From: an uncultured SAR116 cluster alpha proteobacterium
Lineage (GTDB): Bacteria > Pseudomonadota > Alphaproteobacteria > Puniceispirillales > Marisalimonadaceae
Reading direction: 5' to 3'
Assembly: GCA_902619485.1 (NCBI GenBank)
Contig: CACNEF010000002.1
Span: 1-64,000 of the forward strand
Length of the DNA stretch: 64,000 nt
Shown here piece after piece: positions 1 to 9,366 of this stretch. Below the pieces are notes generated by a model. That model was not told the origin of the DNA, made no database searches, and worked only from the letters and a program-made list of their open reading frames with translations. Numbering within the stretch: position 1 is the first letter of the stretch; every line of letters begins with the position of its first letter. The position numbers were made by a program, and so were the translations under genes.

Positions 1-843
1 CTTTCTAAGGCCAATAAAATTTTATCTAATTGGGATAAATTTTCTGAAATCAGTATTATTAACAAATTTAATAATACTGCGCCAATAAAAATTTCAGATG
101 AATTAAATGAAGTTTTTAAAACTGCTAACAAAATTAATATTAAAACCAATGGGTTTTTTGACATAACACTTGATCCTATAATTGAGCTTTGGGGATTTGG
201 TTATAAAAGAAAACGAATTCAAACGGCACCGACAGAACAGCAAATTCAAAATGCATTATCTATAGTCGGTCAAAGTTCACTTATAAATATTAATTACAAA
301 AATAATGAGATTAGAAAAAAAAATAAAAATCTAAAGATTAATCTATCATCTATTGGAAAAGGGTTTGGAATTGATTTAATTGGGAGAAAATTAAATCAAC
401 TTGGAATAAAAAATTATTTAATCAATATTGGAGGAGACATCCTAACCAAAGGCCACAATAAAAAAAAAGAAAATTGGATTATTGGCATTGAAAATCCAAA
501 TTTAGACGTAAAATTAATTAAAGAAATTGTTAATATAACAAACAAAGGTTTAGCCACATCAGGAGATTACAAAAATTTTTTTACCGAAAGTGGTAAAAGA
601 TATTCACATATTATAAATCCTAAAACTGGTAAACCAATTTCACATATGACAAAATCAGTAACTGTAATCCATGATAATTCAATGAAAGCCGATGGATGGG
701 CAACAGCTCTTTTAGCTTTAGGAAGGATGGATGGATTAAAAATAGCAGAAAAAGAAAAGATTGCAGTTCTGTTTATTGATGAAATTGATGATAAACTTGT
801 AAAATTTCAAAGTAGTCAATTTTTAAATTTTAAACAAAATTGA
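1..843 (+). CDS. apbE: FAD:protein FMN transferase ApbE (partial, 5' end outside window)
   Basis: Frame 1 is open from base 1; contains SSIGKGFGIDLI, NIGGDI, LATSGDY and RYSHIINPKTG typical of ApbE. The supplied ORF starting at 646 is only its tail. Confidence 0.9.
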   Translation, partial: LSKANKILSNWDKFSEISIINKFNNTAPIKISDELNEVFKTANKINIKTNGFFDITLDPIIELWGFGYKRKRIQTAPTEQQIQNALSIVGQSSLININYKNNEIRKKNKNLKINLSSIGKGFGIDLIGRKLNQLGIKNYLINIGGDILTKGHNKKKENWIIGIENPNLDVKLIKEIVNITNKGLATSGDYKNFFTESGKRYSHIINPKTGKPISHMTKSVTVIHDNSMKADGWATALLALGRMDGLKIAEKEKIAVLFIDEIDDKLVKFQSSQFLNFKQN

Positions 844-878
844 TTGAGATTTAAGACTATTAGTTGTAATAAAAAACT

Positions 879-1091
879 ATGGAAATTTTTATTATTACAT
901 TCATAATATTTTTAATTATTATTCTAATTATGTCATTAGGCGTAATGTTAATGAATAAAAATATCAAAGGAAGTTGTGGCGGCTTGAATGCTATTTCTGG
1001 TTCGAATAAGTGCTCAGTTTGTTATAAAGATATAGATCCTAATAATCCTTTGGTAACTCAACTTAACTGCAAAAGAGCTCAAAAAATTTAA
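879..1091 (+). CDS. nqrM: NqrM-like (Na+)-NQR maturation protein (DUF539)
   Basis: Short protein with N-terminal TM and IKGSCGGLNAI...KCSVC cysteine motif, directly after apbE. Confidence 0.8.
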   Translation: MEIFIITFIIFLIIILIMSLGVMLMNKNIKGSCGGLNAISGSNKCSVCYKDIDPNNPLVTQLNCKRAQKI

Positions 1092-1103
1092 CATTTTTTA
1101 TAA

Positions 1104-1310
1104 TTAGTTGTGTGGTATAAATGCTAATATCAAAAATGAAATTAAAGTTATAATTCCATTAACCCACGCTTTTGTTTGCCACCCTTCTTTTTTATTTTTC
1201 CAATTAATTATAAATAATCTTCCAAAAACAATGAATATAATTAATAAAATTAGAGAGTTAGAAAAAGAATAGGAAAAAAACTCAACAAATTTATTATAGT
1301 CAATAAACAT
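1104..1310 (-). CDS. small membrane protein, unknown function
   Basis: 68-aa ORF with two hydrophobic segments, just downstream of the EamA gene on the same strand. Confidence 0.45.
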   Translation of the reverse strand: MFIDYNKFVEFFSYSFSNSLILLIIFIVFGRLFIINWKNKKEGWQTKAWVNGIITLISFLILAFIPHN

Positions 1311-1315
1311 ATGGA

Positions 1316-2212
1316 TTATTTCAAATATTGTACTTGGTTATATTCAAAAAGAAAAATTCCAATAAAAATCATAATTAATGATAATAAATGAAAAAACTGA
1401 AATTCTTCTCCTAAAAATATTACTGCTAATAATGAACTAAACACTGGTACTAAATTAGTATACAAACCAGATCTTGAAGGACCAATTTTTTCAACACCTT
1501 TCATAAAAAAAATCTGTGCTAAAAATGATGGAAAGATAATTATAACTCCCAATATTAAGAAACCTTTTTGGCCAGGTAAAATTAATTCATTAGAATAATT
1601 CTCATAAATCAAACCAGGAAGAGAACCCAAAAATGCTACATATGCAAAAAAAGTTAATAAAGGTAATGCTCTAATTTTAGGTTTTTTTCTTAAACCAACT
1701 GCATAAATTGCATACAAAGTACATGCAAATATCATCACAATATCACCACTGTTTAATTCTAGTTCAATTAAGGCATTAAAGTTACCAGAACAAACAACTA
1801 TTAATACTGCTACAAAAGTTATCAAAACTCCTAAGAATTGTGTAATATTGATTTTATCTTTCAACCATATCCATGCAATTATAATTATAAAGGCAGGCAT
1901 TGTTCCTTGAACCAAACCAAGATTTATTGCTATTGTATCATGTGCAGCAACATAATACGCAGAATTAAAACCTGTAAAGCCAAATAAACCCATGAATATA
2001 AGCCATTTGATTTTTTTGTTTAATACACTCCAAGTTTCAATTAATTGATTTCTGCATAAGATTGATAAAATTATTGAAACAAAAAACCACCTCACACTGA
2101 CTATTAATAAAGGTGAAACTTCTCCTACCGCAGCTCTTCCAGCAACAGTATTAAAAGCCCAAAATATTGATGTAAGCGTTAATAGAAAATGAGGATTAGT
2201 TAAAATTTTCAT
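1316..2212 (-). CDS. EamA/DMT family transporter
   Basis: ~10 TM protein, two EamA-like repeats (SIFWAFNTVAGR, LGEEFQ). Confidence 0.85.
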   Translation of the reverse strand: MKILTNPHFLLTLTSIFWAFNTVAGRAAVGEVSPLLIVSVRWFFVSIILSILCRNQLIETWSVLNKKIKWLIFMGLFGFTGFNSAYYVAAHDTIAINLGLVQGTMPAFIIIIAWIWLKDKINITQFLGVLITFVAVLIVVCSGNFNALIELELNSGDIVMIFACTLYAIYAVGLRKKPKIRALPLLTFFAYVAFLGSLPGLIYENYSNELILPGQKGFLILGVIIIFPSFLAQIFFMKGVEKIGPSRSGLYTNLVPVFSSLLAVIFLGEEFQFFHLLSLIMIFIGIFLFEYNQVQYLK

Positions 2213-2320
2213 AAATTTTGATTTAATACGCTTAAATATATTGAATAAAAAAAAATTAGTTGTTATTTATTTAATATAATTCTTTTAGTTTATATTCAAA
2301 CTTAATTTTTGGGAGATAAA

Positions 2321-3193
2321 ATGTCGGATACACAATATTTAGCTGCAAAAACTATTGATGAAGCAGTTAATGCACATGAAAAAGCAAATGGAACAGCACG
2401 GTTTTTAGCTGGTGGAACAGATTTGTTAGTTCAAATCAAAAGCGGTATTAGAAAGCCAAACTTAGTCATAGACATAAAAAAAATAGTTGAGTTAAATTCA
2501 ATTAATGAAATTTCAGATGGTGAATTTGAAATTGGTGCCTCAGTATCAGGCGCTAACTTAAATAGAAATTCTAAATTTGCTAAACTATGGCCAGGTGTGT
2601 TAGAGGCATTCAGATTAATTGGATCAGAACAGATACAAGGAAGAGCGTCCTTAGGTGGAAATTTATGCAACGGATCTCCAGCTGGTGATAGTGTTCCAGC
2701 TTTAATTGCAGCTGGTTGTAAAGCAGTTATTGCTGGTCCAAAAGGTAGAAAAGATGTGCCAATTGAAAATTTTCATTTAGGACCAGGAAAAACTGTTTTA
2801 GAAAATGGAGAAATGCTAGTGAGTTTAAAGTTTCCTAAACGTGTATCAAATTCTGCGGATGCTTACTTAAGAATGACTCCTAGAACTGAGATGGATATTG
2901 CTGTTGTTGGTTGTGGTGTGAATATTTCATTGGAAAATGATATTTGTACTCACGCTAGAGTTTCTTTAGGTGCTGTTGCACCAACACCCTTATTAATTGA
3001 GGAAGCTTCAGATATTATGATTGGATCAAAGCTTGATGATGATACTCTAGATAGGGTTTCCAAAATATGTATGGATGCTTGTAATCCAATTAATGATAAA
3101 AGAGGAACAGTTGACTATAGAACAAAAGTTGCAGGCGTTTTGTTTAAAAGAGCTACAAAATTAGCAGCTGAAAGAATTGGAGGAAATAAATAG
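2321..3193 (+). CDS. xanthine dehydrogenase family, FAD-binding subunit (CoxM-like)
   Basis: FLAGGTDLLVQIKSG, ASLGGNLCNGSPAGDS; GGGAG precedes ATG at 2321 (track start 2309 is TTG). Confidence 0.88.
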   Translation: MSDTQYLAAKTIDEAVNAHEKANGTARFLAGGTDLLVQIKSGIRKPNLVIDIKKIVELNSINEISDGEFEIGASVSGANLNRNSKFAKLWPGVLEAFRLIGSEQIQGRASLGGNLCNGSPAGDSVPALIAAGCKAVIAGPKGRKDVPIENFHLGPGKTVLENGEMLVSLKFPKRVSNSADAYLRMTPRTEMDIAVVGCGVNISLENDICTHARVSLGAVAPTPLLIEEASDIMIGSKLDDDTLDRVSKICMDACNPINDKRGTVDYRTKVAGVLFKRATKLAAERIGGNK

Positions 3194-3194
3194 T

Positions 3195-3674
3195 ATGGCA
3201 AAAATTCAAGTTTCAACTAAAATAAACAACGAAAATATAGACTATTTGTGTGAACCGCATGATACTATGTTGGATGTTTTAAGAAACCAATTAAATTTGA
3301 CTGGATCCAAAGAAAGCTGTGGATCAGGTGATTGTGGTTCCTGCAGTGTTATCCTTGATGGTGAATTAATCTGCTCTTGTTTGATGTTAGCTGCAGAAGC
3401 AGAAGGAAGTAATATTGAAACTATTGAAGGTATGTCAGAAGGTGGTAAACTTCATGCTTTACAACAAAAATTTCTTGAAAAAGCTGCACTTCAATGTGGC
3501 ATTTGTACACCTGGTTTTTTAATGGCTTCTAAAGCGTTATTAGACCATAACCCTTCACCAACAGAAACTGAAGTAAGATATTGGCTGGCTGGCAATTTAT
3601 GTAGATGTACTGGATATGACAAGATTGTAAAAGCTGTATTAGAAGTTGCTGATGAAATGAAGGAGAGTGCATAA
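3195..3674 (+). CDS. xanthine dehydrogenase family, (2Fe-2S)2 subunit (CoxS-like)
   Basis: CGSGDCGSC plus CGICTPG...CRCTGY cysteine motifs; ATG at 3195. Confidence 0.92.
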   Translation: MAKIQVSTKINNENIDYLCEPHDTMLDVLRNQLNLTGSKESCGSGDCGSCSVILDGELICSCLMLAAEAEGSNIETIEGMSEGGKLHALQQKFLEKAALQCGICTPGFLMASKALLDHNPSPTETEVRYWLAGNLCRCTGYDKIVKAVLEVADEMKESA

Positions 3675-5911
3675 TGAATGAAATTAGCAATAAATGGATT
3701 GGAAAAAACACTATTAGACCAGACGGTGCAGATAAGGTAACTGGTCGAGCACAATATTCATCAGACACAACAATGCCAGGTATGATTTGGGGTCATGTAT
3801 TAAGAAGTCCTCATCCACACGCTAAAATTTTGTCTATTAACACAAAAAAGGCAGAGGAATTAGAAGGAGTTAAGGCAGTAATTACATCCAAAGATGTTGT
3901 TGACTTTCCTATTGATACGCCAGTTATACTTGGTATCCAAGATATGCGATGGATGTGTAGAAACGTTATGGCAAGAGACAAAGTTCTTTTTCATGGCCAT
4001 CCACTTGCAGCAGTTGCAGCAACAACTGAAGAAATAGCAGAAAAAGCATGTGAATTAATAGAGGTAGAATACGAAGTTTTACCATGGGCCATTGAAATTG
4101 ACGACGCAATAAAACCTGGCGCTCCAATTCTACATGATCACATTCAATTTGAAGGAAAGCCCTCTAACATAGCTGGCACGCTTGAGCACAAAAAAGGTGA
4201 TATTGATACAGGTTTTTCAGAAGCTGATGTTATTATAGAAAGAGAATTTAAAACTGAAGCAGTTCATCAAGGTTACTTAGAAACACACTCATGTTTAGTA
4301 AGCGTTGCTGCAGATGGCAGAGCTACTATATGGAGCTCAAGTCAGGGGCAATTTATGGTAAGAGCGATGACCTCATATTTAACTGGTATACCACAGAGTA
4401 ACATCAGAGCAATACCAGCTGAAATTGGTGGTGGGTTTGGAGGAAAAACTATTGTTTATTTAGAGCCATTAGCTACTATATTATCACAAAAAACAGGTCG
4501 TCCAGTTAAAATAGTTATGAACAGAGAAGATACAATGAGAGCTTCTGGGCCTACATCTGGATCTAAAAGTAAAATAAAAATTGGTGCTACTAAAGATGGA
4601 AAGATTGTTGCGGCACAAGGAACATATTATTTACAAGCAGGAGCTTTTCCCGGTTCACCTATTAGAGGTGCAGTAGGATGCTCTCTTGCGCCATATGATA
4701 TTCCTAATGCCCATACTTTTGGATATGATGTTGTATCTAATAGATGTAAAGTTGCTGCATACAGAGCTCCTGGAGCTCCCATTGGTGCATACGGAGTCGA
4801 ATGTGTTTTAGATGAAATTGCTGAAAAAATCAACATGTGTCCTTTGGAGTTAAGAAAAATTAATGCTGCAAAAGAAGGAACCCAAGCAGTCCACGGCCCT
4901 ACTTATCCTCAGATGGGATATTTGGAAACAGTTGAAGCAGCAATAAACCATCCTCATTATAAAGCTCCTTTAGGCAAGCATCAAGGTCGAGGCGTAGCAA
5001 GTGGTTTTTGGTTTAATGCTGGTGGAGAATCAAGCGCACAGTTAAATATCACTGAAGACGGTAATGTAGTTGTAACTACAGGACATCCGGATATTGGAGG
5101 TTCCAGAGCGTCTATAGCCAATATTACTGCTGAATTATTAGGTATTCATCATGATAAAGTATCGGTTTTAATTGGTGACACAGCAACAATTGGATACAGC
5201 AACCTTACTGGTGGAAGTAGAGTATTATTTGCTTCTGCAATGGTTGTAACTGAATCTGCTAAAATAGTAATTAGACAATTAAAACAAAGAGCAGCTAAAA
5301 TTTGGGGTATTGATGAAGAGGCAATTGAGTGGGAAAATGGTGAAGCCAGACCTGCCGGTGATAATGCAGGAAAATTTGCTCCACTTACACTGGCTGAATT
5401 AGCAGAAAATGCCACCGCTACCGGTGGTCCAATTGGTGCTGGATACCAGGTAAACACTGAAGGTGCCGAAGGTGGCTTTGCAACTCATATTTGTGATGTT
5501 GAAGTTGATATGGATCTTGGGATAGTAAGAGTAAAAAGATATACATCTATACAAGACGTTGGTAAGGCCATTCATCCTGATTATGTGGAAGGTCAGCTTC
5601 ATGGTGGTTGTGTTCAAGGTATTGGCTGGGCTTTAAGCGAAGAATATATCTACAATAAAGATGGTCATTTGGATAACACTGGATTTTTGGATTATAGAAT
5701 GCCTGTCTGTTCAGATTTACCAATGTTAGACACTGTATTAATAGAAATTCCGAACCCCAAACATCCGCAAGGAGTAAGAGGTGTAGGTGAAGTTCCTTTA
5801 GTTCCACCTTTGGCAGCTATATCAAACGCAGTTTATCAAGCAATCGGAAAACGTTCGTACAGTCTTCCGATGTCTCCACCTAAGGTATTGAAGATTATAG
5901 AAGGAAATTAA
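3674..5911 (+). CDS. xanthine dehydrogenase family, molybdopterin-binding subunit
   Basis: GGGFGGK, AYRAPGAP, RGVGEVPLVPP; 745 aa, overlaps preceding stop (ATAATG). Confidence 0.92.
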   Translation: MNEISNKWIGKNTIRPDGADKVTGRAQYSSDTTMPGMIWGHVLRSPHPHAKILSINTKKAEELEGVKAVITSKDVVDFPIDTPVILGIQDMRWMCRNVMARDKVLFHGHPLAAVAATTEEIAEKACELIEVEYEVLPWAIEIDDAIKPGAPILHDHIQFEGKPSNIAGTLEHKKGDIDTGFSEADVIIEREFKTEAVHQGYLETHSCLVSVAADGRATIWSSSQGQFMVRAMTSYLTGIPQSNIRAIPAEIGGGFGGKTIVYLEPLATILSQKTGRPVKIVMNREDTMRASGPTSGSKSKIKIGATKDGKIVAAQGTYYLQAGAFPGSPIRGAVGCSLAPYDIPNAHTFGYDVVSNRCKVAAYRAPGAPIGAYGVECVLDEIAEKINMCPLELRKINAAKEGTQAVHGPTYPQMGYLETVEAAINHPHYKAPLGKHQGRGVASGFWFNAGGESSAQLNITEDGNVVVTTGHPDIGGSRASIANITAELLGIHHDKVSVLIGDTATIGYSNLTGGSRVLFASAMVVTESAKIVIRQLKQRAAKIWGIDEEAIEWENGEARPAGDNAGKFAPLTLAELAENATATGGPIGAGYQVNTEGAEGGFATHICDVEVDMDLGIVRVKRYTSIQDVGKAIHPDYVEGQLHGGCVQGIGWALSEEYIYNKDGHLDNTGFLDYRMPVCSDLPMLDTVLIEIPNPKHPQGVRGVGEVPLVPPLAAISNAVYQAIGKRSYSLPMSPPKVLKIIEGN

Positions 5912-5941
5912 TTGTAAAATATAGTTTTATTATTTAGATAA

Positions 5942-6892
5942 ATGAATGAAGATAATAAAACTTTGATAATATTAGCTTATTTTTCTGCACTCTTAGGTGT
6001 TTGTGGCCATGCTAGTTCTGAATTTTTTGTTAAACTTTCAGGGATTTCTGGGGTGGAGGTATCAGTTTGGAGATTTGGCTTAGGTGGTTTTGCCTTATTA
6101 ATATTGTGCTTAATTAATCCAACATCCAGAAACTTAATTACACCACTGAAAAAAGATCTCTACCCCATTGTTATTCTTTCAGTTTTTGGAATGGCATTTG
6201 GACAATTTTTATTTCATTGGGCCTTAGATTTTGCTTCTGTTGTACAAGTTGCTACTATGGTTACAATAATGCCAATAGGAGTTGTTTTTGTAGCTCGTAT
6301 AATTGAAGGAACTAAAATTACACCTCCAAAAATTGTAAGTGGAATTGGTGCCTTTCTAGGATGTATTTTTTTACTTACCGACGGCTACTTAGAACAACTC
6401 ACTGGGACTGGGGATAGTATCTTGGGCATTTATTTATCTATTGGATGCGCATTAGTTGGAGCAATTTATCTTGTTATGGTTAAACCATATGTACAATTAT
6501 ATGGACCTGTAAGAATGACTACATACACTTTTGCATTGGGCTTTATAGCTTTATATCCATCTGTAGGTGTCATTTGGAATATTTGGGTAAATCCATTTGA
6601 TCTTTTTGATAGAACACATATTGAGTATATGTCCATAATAACACTTGGTGTCTGGAACACTTTTATAGCATTCATACTTTGGTTGTGGGGGTTATCTAAA
6701 ATTCCTGACGTAGCAAGAGGTAATTATTTGTTTTTCTTGAAACCTGTAATTGCTCTATGTTTAGCATTTTTTATTCTTGAAGACGAAATTACTCTTAATC
6801 AATTAATTGCAATTTTTGCAATAACTGGATTTGTAATATTAGAAATTTTTTATTTTCCAATTTCTAATTTTTTAAAATTAAAAAGAAATTAA
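5942..6892 (+). CDS. EamA/DMT family transporter
   Basis: Multi-TM protein with two DMT repeats, 30 nt after the Mo-hydroxylase gene. Confidence 0.85.
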   Translation: MNEDNKTLIILAYFSALLGVCGHASSEFFVKLSGISGVEVSVWRFGLGGFALLILCLINPTSRNLITPLKKDLYPIVILSVFGMAFGQFLFHWALDFASVVQVATMVTIMPIGVVFVARIIEGTKITPPKIVSGIGAFLGCIFLLTDGYLEQLTGTGDSILGIYLSIGCALVGAIYLVMVKPYVQLYGPVRMTTYTFALGFIALYPSVGVIWNIWVNPFDLFDRTHIEYMSIITLGVWNTFIAFILWLWGLSKIPDVARGNYLFFLKPVIALCLAFFILEDEITLNQLIAIFAITGFVILEIFYFPISNFLKLKRN

Positions 6893-6959
6893 TCAATTTG
6901 ATAAAAAATTTTCAACTTAATATAAAAATGTAATTCACATCAAAAAGGTTAATCATCAT

Positions 6960-7112
6960 ATGAACATTGGAATAATTAGATTTGGATCAATGGGATTAAA
7001 TTTAGCCAAGAATATTATATCAACAAAACATAAAGTTCGTGCATTTGAAGAAACTCTTACACCAGAAGAAAAGACATCACATTTAACTTCTATTATTAAA
7101 ATTAAGTTTTGA
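6960..7112 (+). pseudogene. N-terminal remnant of 6-phosphogluconate dehydrogenase-like (Rossmann) protein
   Basis: 50-codon ORF MNIGIIRFGSMGLNLAKNIISTKHKVRAFEETLTPEEK... resembles (I/L)GMIGLGKMGxNLAxNxxxxGHxVxAxD; not in the ORF track (below length cutoff). Confidence 0.65.
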
Positions 7113-7114
7113 TT

Positions 7115-8401
7115 ATGGAAAATAAAAATAATAAATACACAGATATACCTGAAAAAATTGAATTCGATTATAATTTTAAAGAAATCTTTAATCTAATGGA
7201 GCATTCTAAGCAAAATATTTTTATTACTGGAAAAGCTGGCACAGGAAAAACCACCCTATTAGAATATTTTAGAATTAATTCAAAAAAGAATTTTGTAATA
7301 TTAGCCTCAACGGGAATATCTGCAATAAAAGCTAAAGGAAAAACTATTCATTCTTTTTTTCTATTTCCACCAAGAATATTAATAAATGAAAAAATTAAAA
7401 GATTACGAAGCAAAGTAATAAGTAAAATTGATACTATTTTAATTGATGAATGCTCTATGATTAGATGTGATGTACTAGATGCTATAGATCAATCACTTAG
7501 ATTAAACAGAAATAGTGACAAAAGCTTTGGCGGTATTCAAATTATTCTTTTAGGAGACTTACATCAACTTCCACCAGTAATAAGGGAAAATGAAAGAGAA
7601 ATTTTTAATAATTTTTATCCACATGGTCATTATTTTTTTAATGCGAATTGCTTTGAAGAAAGTGATGTTAAAACCTATGAATTAACAAAGGTCTATAGAC
7701 AAAAAGATAAAGAATTTATTAATATACTCAATAATATTAGATCTGGGAACATAAATGATAATGACCTTTTTATATTAAACAATAGGATCGTTAATGAAAG
7801 TTTAGATATACCATCAGAGACAATTATATTGTCACCTACAAATAGAAGAGTGGATTCTATTAATAATGCTAATCTTCAAAATATAAAAAGTGAAACATTT
7901 TCTTATGAGTCATCTGAAACAGGCGACTTCAAAGAAAAGCCAGCTGACGAAATTCTTGAGTTAAAAGTTGGAGCTCAAGTAATGCTCATTAAAAATGATT
8001 TAAAATCTCCTAAAAGATGGGTTAATGGATCAATTGGTATAGTTACTCAGTTAACAGATAATTCTATTCATTTAAAAATTAAAAATAAAATCTATAAAAT
8101 TACACAAGATACTTGGGAAAAATTTGATTATCTAATTAAAGATGGTCAAGTTATACATGAAGTTGTAGCAACTTTTACTCAATACCCTATTAAGCTAGCT
8201 TGGGCTGTAACAATACATAAAAGCCAAGGACAAACATTTGAAAAAGCTATAATAGATTTAGACAAAGGATCGTTTGCTCCTGGTCAAACATATGTAGCAT
8301 TAAGTAGAGTAACTTCTTTAGATGGTCTTTTTTTAACTCGAGCGATAAATGTTTCTGATGTGGTTTTTGATAAAAATATTGAAGATTATTTTTCTAGTTG
8401 A
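7115..8401 (+). CDS. Pif1-like / UvrD-fold ATP-dependent DNA helicase
   Basis: Walker A ITGKAGTGKTTLL, DEC SM box (LIDECSMI), GDLHQLPPV, VTIHKSQGQTF, YVALSRV. Confidence 0.88.
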   Translation: MENKNNKYTDIPEKIEFDYNFKEIFNLMEHSKQNIFITGKAGTGKTTLLEYFRINSKKNFVILASTGISAIKAKGKTIHSFFLFPPRILINEKIKRLRSKVISKIDTILIDECSMIRCDVLDAIDQSLRLNRNSDKSFGGIQIILLGDLHQLPPVIRENEREIFNNFYPHGHYFFNANCFEESDVKTYELTKVYRQKDKEFINILNNIRSGNINDNDLFILNNRIVNESLDIPSETIILSPTNRRVDSINNANLQNIKSETFSYESSETGDFKEKPADEILELKVGAQVMLIKNDLKSPKRWVNGSIGIVTQLTDNSIHLKIKNKIYKITQDTWEKFDYLIKDGQVIHEVVATFTQYPIKLAWAVTIHKSQGQTFEKAIIDLDKGSFAPGQTYVALSRVTSLDGLFLTRAINVSDVVFDKNIEDYFSS

Positions 8402-9345
8402 TTTTTTGTTTTTATCTGTTCTCGAAAAGCAATCAAAATACCTGAAAAAGCAATTAAAAACATTCCAAATATATTTGAATAACTAGGCCAATCTCCAAAA
8501 AACAGTTTTCCCCAAATGGTTGCAAAAACTAAATATGAGTAATCCATTGGAGCTAACCAACTACTTTCAGCTGTCTGATAAGCTCTAGCTAAAAGCATAT
8601 TACCTGTAATATTTAAGATTGAACATGATAAGCAAAAAGAAAAAACGATAAAAGTTAATAATGGCCATCCTATAAAAACAAATGGACTTGCTTCTCTGTA
8701 AATATTTTCTTTATAAAAATACTCAAAAAATAATATTCCCAAAGATGCAGATAAGAAAAACATTACACCTACTGCCAATGTAAGAGAGATTACAGATTCT
8801 TCTCTACAATATTTTCTAATAAGAATAATATTACAAGCAAAGAAAAAACCAGCCATTATAGGCAATATTTGTAATAGCAAAAAATTTTCAGACCATGGCT
8901 CTAATATCAACAAAGCTCCTAAACTCCCTAATATCAAAGCAAAAGTCCTCCAAATTCCAATCCTTTCTTTTAGAAAAACAATGGCTAATAAAGATACAAA
9001 AATTGGAAATGTATAAAGACCAGCCGCCATTTGCGCAAAACTTAATTTTGGAGATGCTGCAAAGAAGCAAAACATGCAAGATGTCATCATCATAGCTCTG
9101 AAATATACGGGCTTCCAGTTAAGTGGAAAAAGTAGATGAATACTGTTAGTAAATTTAGCTATTAAAAAAAGTAAAAATATATTTCCAATTGATCTTATAA
9201 ATTGCAATTGCCAAAAACTTGTTTCACTAGACATTAGTTTGATTAAACTATCCTGCAAAGATAAAATTATTACCCCTAAAACTAACATTAGTAGTGAAGA
9301 AAAGGGATTGTCTTTAACTTGTGAACTAAAAAAATCAAATCTCAC
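8386..9345 (-). CDS. EamA/DMT family transporter
   Basis: ~10 TM, DMT repeats; convergent overlap with helicase gene. Confidence 0.83.
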   Translation of the reverse strand: MRFDFFSSQVKDNPFSSLLMLVLGVIILSLQDSLIKLMSSETSFWQLQFIRSIGNIFLLFLIAKFTNSIHLLFPLNWKPVYFRAMMMTSCMFCFFAASPKLSFAQMAAGLYTFPIFVSLLAIVFLKERIGIWRTFALILGSLGALLILEPWSENFLLLQILPIMAGFFFACNIILIRKYCREESVISLTLAVGVMFFLSASLGILFFEYFYKENIYREASPFVFIGWPLLTFIVFSFCLSCSILNITGNMLLARAYQTAESSWLAPMDYSYLVFATIWGKLFFGDWPSYSNIFGMFLIAFSGILIAFREQIKTKNQLEK

Positions 9346-9366
9346 TATTTTGAAACCTAAGCAGAA

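Noticed and set aside
5149-5807. Minus-strand ORFs within the Mo-hydroxylase large subunit
   Set aside because: Mutually overlapping antisense ORFs; coding signal is clearly on the plus strand.
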